A stretch of DNA of 54,178 nt from Coemansia sp. RSA 922 (taxonomy: Eukaryota; Kickxellomycota; Kickxellomycetes; Kickxellales; Kickxellaceae). The stretch lies in NCBI GenBank assembly GCA_027577415.1, contig JANBQS010000029.1, positions 1 to 54,178 on the forward strand, in the 5' to 3' direction. Below the pieces are notes generated by a model, which searched no databases, had not been told where the DNA came from, and worked only from the letters and a program-made list of their open reading frames with translations. A program made the position numbers and the translations under genes. Positions 50,073 through 54,178 of the stretch are shown here, piece after piece. Each line of letters opens with the position of its first letter. Positions within the stretch are counted from its first letter, which is position 1.

Positions 50073-50246
50073 TGGAAAAGTATTTTAAAATGTCGTTTCA
50101 AATGTGCCACAAATTTGTGGATGCCATTCACTATTTATTTAGGGTTGGTGTCCTTTCGTTGACACGCTGGATTTTGCTTCCTCATATTGGATATGAAACA
50201 TTTAACAAGTTATCCATCTGATTGATAATAAAAGAAAATAGTTTAT

Positions 50247-51989
50247 TTAGTGTTGCTCTACTGAATTGTCATAGAAACTATCAAACTTTCTTAGTACATC
50301 ATCTCCGTCATTCCAGTGAACTTCTTCAAGCCTTAACTTGTAAGGAGAGTATGCTGGACATTTAATCATCTCCTTACATCCTCTGGCAAATGGAATGTCG
50401 CCAAATGGGTAGCAAATATCTCGCAGTTGCGGACAGGCCAAAGCTAGTAAAATCGCATAGTGAGAAACGCCTCTAGTGTTATGATCAGAGTTATCGAATA
50501 GTCTCGCAATTTTCAATGCTAGTCCTGAGCAAGCAAACAGCTTGTAAAATGCGTGTACAAAGCTTGCAGTAACTTCTTCATGTTGGTCTGTGCCGAGGTC
50601 ATCAAATTCTGTGATGTTTGGACAAAAATCTGCAGTGTGCAGACGTGGTGCACTTTTCAGTATCTGAACGAGCATTGGGAGTGGCATTGTCATGGGGTAT
50701 ATACTCAAATACTGCAGCTGTTGTAAGGACAGGGGCTCTGTTATTACAGACTGCCCAATGTTAAAATGCGGCTGTACGTGTACTACAACAGATAGCGACT
50801 TTACAAGCGGAGCCATTTGTAGTAGACCACCGATTATCAACTCAACCTGACCCGAATTTTCTTCAAAATCGTACAAATCTAACTCTAAATGTATCTTTTC
50901 AGCTTTGGGAAGACCGTTTTTGGTAAACACTTGCCCAGAGCAGAGAGCCAGAGATGTTTCGCTTAAATGCTCTACCTTCAAGTTCCTTACGTGCTTGTGA
51001 CATGCCATCAACATGCATACCGTGTGTACCGGATATTGAGCATAAATAGCCAAATCGACCAGGGCTGGGAATGGGTCACCTTCTACTATAATCATGTCAT
51101 CAAGTGGATACAGAGCAAGGCAAGTGTAATGGAATTCCTTGAGTAGAGGATACTGAATATCAACCTCATTATCATCTTTAAAAATGAGATTTACAATTAT
51201 ATAGTCATCATCTTCGACATGCAAGCAGTTTAGTGTAAGGCGATTCCGCCGAGCCAGCTCCATTAATTGGTGCTCATCACAGCCCTTGTTGACCACCAAC
51301 TTTGTTAGGTTTGTAATGGCAGGAGGCATCATTAGCCCGAATCTAGTGTCAGGGACACTGTAGTTTAGACCACACTTACTAGGAAATAGCTCTTTGATCA
51401 ATTTTCGGTAGTATCTCGACTGAATAGTGGAATACATCTCTATCCTATTTGTGTCATGTATTGTGTATTCCTGTACATTTGGCATCATGTAATTTATCTG
51501 CTCAATGAATTTCTTCAAGTGTGCAATGTATGTTTTTTCGTATGAAAGGTTTGACGGGTTGCCTACACTTAGGTCAATTATAACCGATTTAACGTTTGGA
51601 AGTACCACACCTGCACAGCCGCTATTATGCAGCATTTCTAGAGCCATGCCATTGAAAATAAACTCATACGACACGTCCATGTATGCCATTTGGGTAATTT
51701 TGTGATAGTTGAAACTGGCGATTGCACGTGGAATTAGTCCCGCGCGTAAAGTGTGTTCCTGCAAGTCAATATCATCACTGCACAAAATATAAGCATGCTT
51801 GCTGAGCATCTTTATAGCAACCCGCCTTAGTCCGTGACAAGCGGCATACAACTTGAAGATCACACTGCTGGGATTAAACAACGATGCCCTGCATCGAGTA
51901 TTATGTAGAAACTCGAGGCTTCTTATATCTTTAGTAATAATGCGCGTAGTCAGGTGGTCAGGGAGGTTTAACAGTGGCGACATTGGCAT
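50247..51989 (-). CDS. F-box/LRR-like protein, 580 aa
   Basis: Starts MPMSPLLNLPDHLTTRIITKDI, a divergent F-box-like N-terminus, followed by an irregular leucine-rich body (LFPSKCGLN, LVVNKGCDEHQLMELARRNRL) and a C-terminal block ILLALACPQLRDICYPF shared in pattern with 26123 (LLAIACPRL) and 52599 (LLACICPKF). AT-rich codon use. The ATG at 51989 was chosen because the upstream frame lacks ATG. Presumed substrate receptor of an SCF ligase by analogy. The 52599 relative is divergently transcribed. Confidence 0.7.
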   Translation of the reverse strand: MPMSPLLNLPDHLTTRIITKDIRSLEFLHNTRCRASLFNPSSVIFKLYAACHGLRRVAIKMLSKHAYILCSDDIDLQEHTLRAGLIPRAIASFNYHKITQMAYMDVSYEFIFNGMALEMLHNSGCAGVVLPNVKSVIIDLSVGNPSNLSYEKTYIAHLKKFIEQINYMMPNVQEYTIHDTNRIEMYSTIQSRYYRKLIKELFPSKCGLNYSVPDTRFGLMMPPAITNLTKLVVNKGCDEHQLMELARRNRLTLNCLHVEDDDYIIVNLIFKDDNEVDIQYPLLKEFHYTCLALYPLDDMIIVEGDPFPALVDLAIYAQYPVHTVCMLMACHKHVRNLKVEHLSETSLALCSGQVFTKNGLPKAEKIHLELDLYDFEENSGQVELIIGGLLQMAPLVKSLSVVVHVQPHFNIGQSVITEPLSLQQLQYLSIYPMTMPLPMLVQILKSAPRLHTADFCPNITEFDDLGTDQHEEVTASFVHAFYKLFACSGLALKIARLFDNSDHNTRGVSHYAILLALACPQLRDICYPFGDIPFARGCKEMIKCPAYSPYKLRLEEVHWNDGDDVLRKFDSFYDNSVEQH

Positions 51990-52598
51990 TCGAAAGGAAT
52001 AGTAAAACAAAAACAATAAATTATAATTCCGTAGGTTAATAGAAGACAAAGTTGGTGTTGGTTTTTTTTTTTCTTTTACTGGCCTGCAGTCATACTACAT
52101 TTGAAAGGCTCACCTAAAAGCAAAGCGTGCTTTGCAGAGTAGGTTCTTTGCCAATAGCGCGATCTTCCTCTTTGGCTAACGGACGAGTGGGCTTTATAAA
52201 AATACAAAAGGCACTTGTTTTAAGAAAGCGACATATATAACTTGCCATCGTACCATAGAGATGTGCAAAACATTTTCTACGACTAGCCCATGAAAGGGGC
52301 TGTATAGATCCTCCAACCGCAACTAGCTTGTACTTTGGTTTTGAGCAAGCACACAAGCCAAGAAAGGCAGTTTGTTCTTCTTTGTCATCTTTTGCGCTTT
52401 CTTAGCAAGCTGCATCCCACCTATCGACACTAAGTCTTGAGCTTACTAAAAAGGAAAGCTCTGCCTTTTTGTTCATTGCTTTGTAAATGCAAAGACGAGG
52501 CTCGCCTGCATACGGCTTCCCTCTTTCTCACACACTCTTGGTCAATTTTATTATTACTACAACTCTTCAATTTTTTTCATATCTTGAACTTTTTTAAA
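51990..52598. promoter_or_regulatory. Divergent promoter between two F-box-like genes
   Basis: T-run next to the minus-strand start; TATA-like ctttataaaaat near 52191 and catatataact near 52231; T-rich leader before 52599. An 80-codon minus-strand frame (52114-52356) lacks an ATG at its start and looks accidental. Confidence 0.45.
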
Positions 52599-54178
52599 AT
52601 GCCTTTATCCCGACGGTCACTTTCGTCCATGCCATGGAATATCATTCAGACGACCATCAATTGCATCATGCGTGGAGACCAATTGGGCCACAGTGCGGTC
52701 AAGCTAGAACATATCAGATTTACCAACTCTTGCGCCCCGCTTCTTGGCATTTCACGCAGCTGGCGAGCAATGGCCTTAAAAACGCTTTGCCGCGAGTACT
52801 CAATCTGCCTCGACAGCGAGTCAGACCGTACGACTACAGAATTTACCCTTTGGCCGGCACCTATGAAGCATGAACATTCTGGATTCTACTGCTTAGTCAA
52901 CGAAATAACCATCAGCACGACTAGTAAGAATGTGTTCAACGGCAAGGCTGCAAAGCAGCTAAGCAGCCTAAATTGTGCAGATGAGTCGTTTAATTCGGCA
53001 AAAGTTCTAAAGGTCATGTTGAACGATTGCCTGAACGATGAATTGTCTGACGTGCCTGTGGCCACTAGTCATGTAAAGACATTTGTGGCACTGGTTAAGC
53101 GGTTAATGCCACGAGTGACTACTGTTAAAATCGAGTATGAGGGCGAAGCTGAAGACCAAGAGTCAGTATCATGCCGTGCATTTGAGCGACTATTGAGCGG
53201 GCTATACTCTGGCTCAGACACAAGGGAACTCACACTAGTTAACTGTGGTCTCCTTCTACCAGCGGTGTCCAATACGATGCTCAACCTTACCAAAATAGAG
53301 ACCATTTGGGATACATCGTTTGACGAAACAATCGAGCTAATTCGCATGAATGCTGCTACTCTGAAAACGCTGGAAATAGCTTGCGCTCAGCCGACAAAGC
53401 TAGTCAAGTTGCTAGAGAGTAGGGGTGGCAGTAATGGCTCCGACTATTTGACTTACCCGAACATGCACACGCTCCATTTATCGTCTGGAAATATCACTCG
53501 ATACAAGTGCAAGCCCTTTAACAGGGAGTATATCCCATTTCCGCGACTTGAACAGCTAAGCTTGGATTTGGTTTACCCGTTCAGCGACGATGTGCTGTTT
53601 AGAGGCAACACTGTGATGCTAAAGTATTTGCACATGGCGGCCGACCCAACCACCATCCATTTGTTAAACAACTACAATACTTTCGAAAGGAAAAATTTGA
53701 AGAGCCTGCGACATGTCAAAGTAGACGTATCGTATGTAAATGGCATCTCAGATGCCACGACAGCAGAGCTAGTAGTTGGCTTTGTTATGAAATTGGCTCA
53801 CAGAGCTCAAACTCTCGAAATCGAAGGCCAGATACCCAAGGATGCTTTATTGAGCGCCATTTCTCTACCCGACCATTGCAAGTATCTGCAGCTATTGGTC
53901 GTGAATAATCTTTGCCTGAGTCTGTCAGAGATCTTGACAGTCATTGAAGCAGCTCCTGCACTATCAGACTTGTACTGTCGGTCGCTTGGAATCGGTGATG
54001 ATCTAAAGCACTTGTCTATGGATCAATTAGTCAACCATCTGGAATTAAAGTACAAGCATGTAGGCAAGAACTTTAAATGCTGGAAGCTGTGGCATAATCA
54101 GAACACAATAGTCGAAAGCGCGGCTACATGTGCGATGCTGCTAGCTTGTATTTGCCCAAAGTTCACCTACAATGTCGT
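52599..54178 (+). CDS. F-box/LRR-like protein, 3' truncated by window edge
   Basis: Open without stop from ATG 52599 to the end of the window (526 codons). N-terminus MPWNIIQTTINCIM and LLGISRSWRAMALKTLCREY form the divergent F-box-like helix pair. The middle carries FPRLEQLSLDLVYPFSDDVLFRGN, matching the 26123 protein, and near the end KCWKLWHNQNTIVES then ATCAMLLACICPKF, the family's C-terminal signature. Codon use is less AT-rich than in the other two members. The true C-terminus should lie shortly beyond the window, judging from the 26123 protein. Confidence 0.75.
   Translation, partial: MPLSRRSLSSMPWNIIQTTINCIMRGDQLGHSAVKLEHIRFTNSCAPLLGISRSWRAMALKTLCREYSICLDSESDRTTTEFTLWPAPMKHEHSGFYCLVNEITISTTSKNVFNGKAAKQLSSLNCADESFNSAKVLKVMLNDCLNDELSDVPVATSHVKTFVALVKRLMPRVTTVKIEYEGEAEDQESVSCRAFERLLSGLYSGSDTRELTLVNCGLLLPAVSNTMLNLTKIETIWDTSFDETIELIRMNAATLKTLEIACAQPTKLVKLLESRGGSNGSDYLTYPNMHTLHLSSGNITRYKCKPFNREYIPFPRLEQLSLDLVYPFSDDVLFRGNTVMLKYLHMAADPTTIHLLNNYNTFERKNLKSLRHVKVDVSYVNGISDATTAELVVGFVMKLAHRAQTLEIEGQIPKDALLSAISLPDHCKYLQLLVVNNLCLSLSEILTVIEAAPALSDLYCRSLGIGDDLKHLSMDQLVNHLELKYKHVGKNFKCWKLWHNQNTIVESAATCAMLLACICPKFTYNV

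Larger units (their letters stand above)
49308..50240 (-). repeat. Tandem duplication of a C2HC microprotein gene unit
   Basis: Unit 1 is about 49308-49705 and unit 2 about 49866-50240. Landmarks: attgtctaaa at 49349 and 49898; ggtatacatatt and ataaccaagtca blocks; catattggatatgaaacatt at 49645 and 50183; offsets 549 to 538 bp. Both units contain the coding region, the TATA-like element and about 90 bp upstream. Confidence 0.85.

Noticed and set aside
1..54178. tRNA, rRNA, snRNA and CRISPR elements
   Set aside because: No B-box GGTTCGA-type tRNA signature, rRNA core or regularly spaced repeat-spacer array was found by eye on either strand. A tRNAscan or Infernal run would settle this.

Overview
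The window looks like nuclear DNA of an early-diverging fungus, most likely from Kickxellales (Coemansia-like). It is compact and almost intron-free. It carries fungal markers: a group III HAMP-repeat hybrid histidine kinase, a chitin synthase with a myosin-motor-like head, an areA-type GATA factor, NMA111 and a URA4-type dihydroorotase. It also has three members of a divergent F-box/LRR-like family whose C-terminal module I associate with Coemansia genomes. The taxonomic placement is inference from gene content.

Layout. 1-12434: the 3' part of the osmosensing histidine kinase (+) converges on the chitin synthase (-). 13180-25743: a secretory and accessory stretch with an 84-aa orphan, a repeat-containing membrane protein, a membrane-anchored trypsin-fold protein that has lost its catalytic triad, the HtrA-type protease NMA111, and a tandem pair of secreted proteins of an unassigned family. 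26123-29616: an AT-rich F-box-like gene bracketed by perfect palindromes, mitochondrial ribosomal protein mL44, and the Golgi GTPase ARL1. 29904-35300: an areA-like regulator. Its DUF1752 part and its GATA finger lie in two consecutive ORFs that a roughly 1.4-kb intron could join. 35412-37329: threonine aldolase and a short-chain dehydrogenase. 37600-43878 (all -): two tandem zinc-finger-like microproteins, a secreted double-psi beta-barrel protein, dihydroorotase, and a degenerate ABCD-type ATPase without membrane segments. 44751-49276 (+): two or three more tiny proteins and a two-exon 1014-aa disordered protein. 49387-54178: a tandem pair of C2HC-finger microproteins next to two further F-box-like genes.

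The most unusual theme is the set of very short genes (about 35-85 codons), several with one CxxC- or C/H-type putative metal-binding motif. Each has a TATA-like box about 65-130 bp upstream, and two pairs arose by tandem duplication that carried the promoter along. They are too short for most gene finders. Three proteins keep an enzyme fold while losing its key residues: the trypsin-fold membrane protein, the ABCD-type ATPase, and (as is normal for its family) mL44.

No tRNA, rRNA, CRISPR array or intact transposon was recognised.
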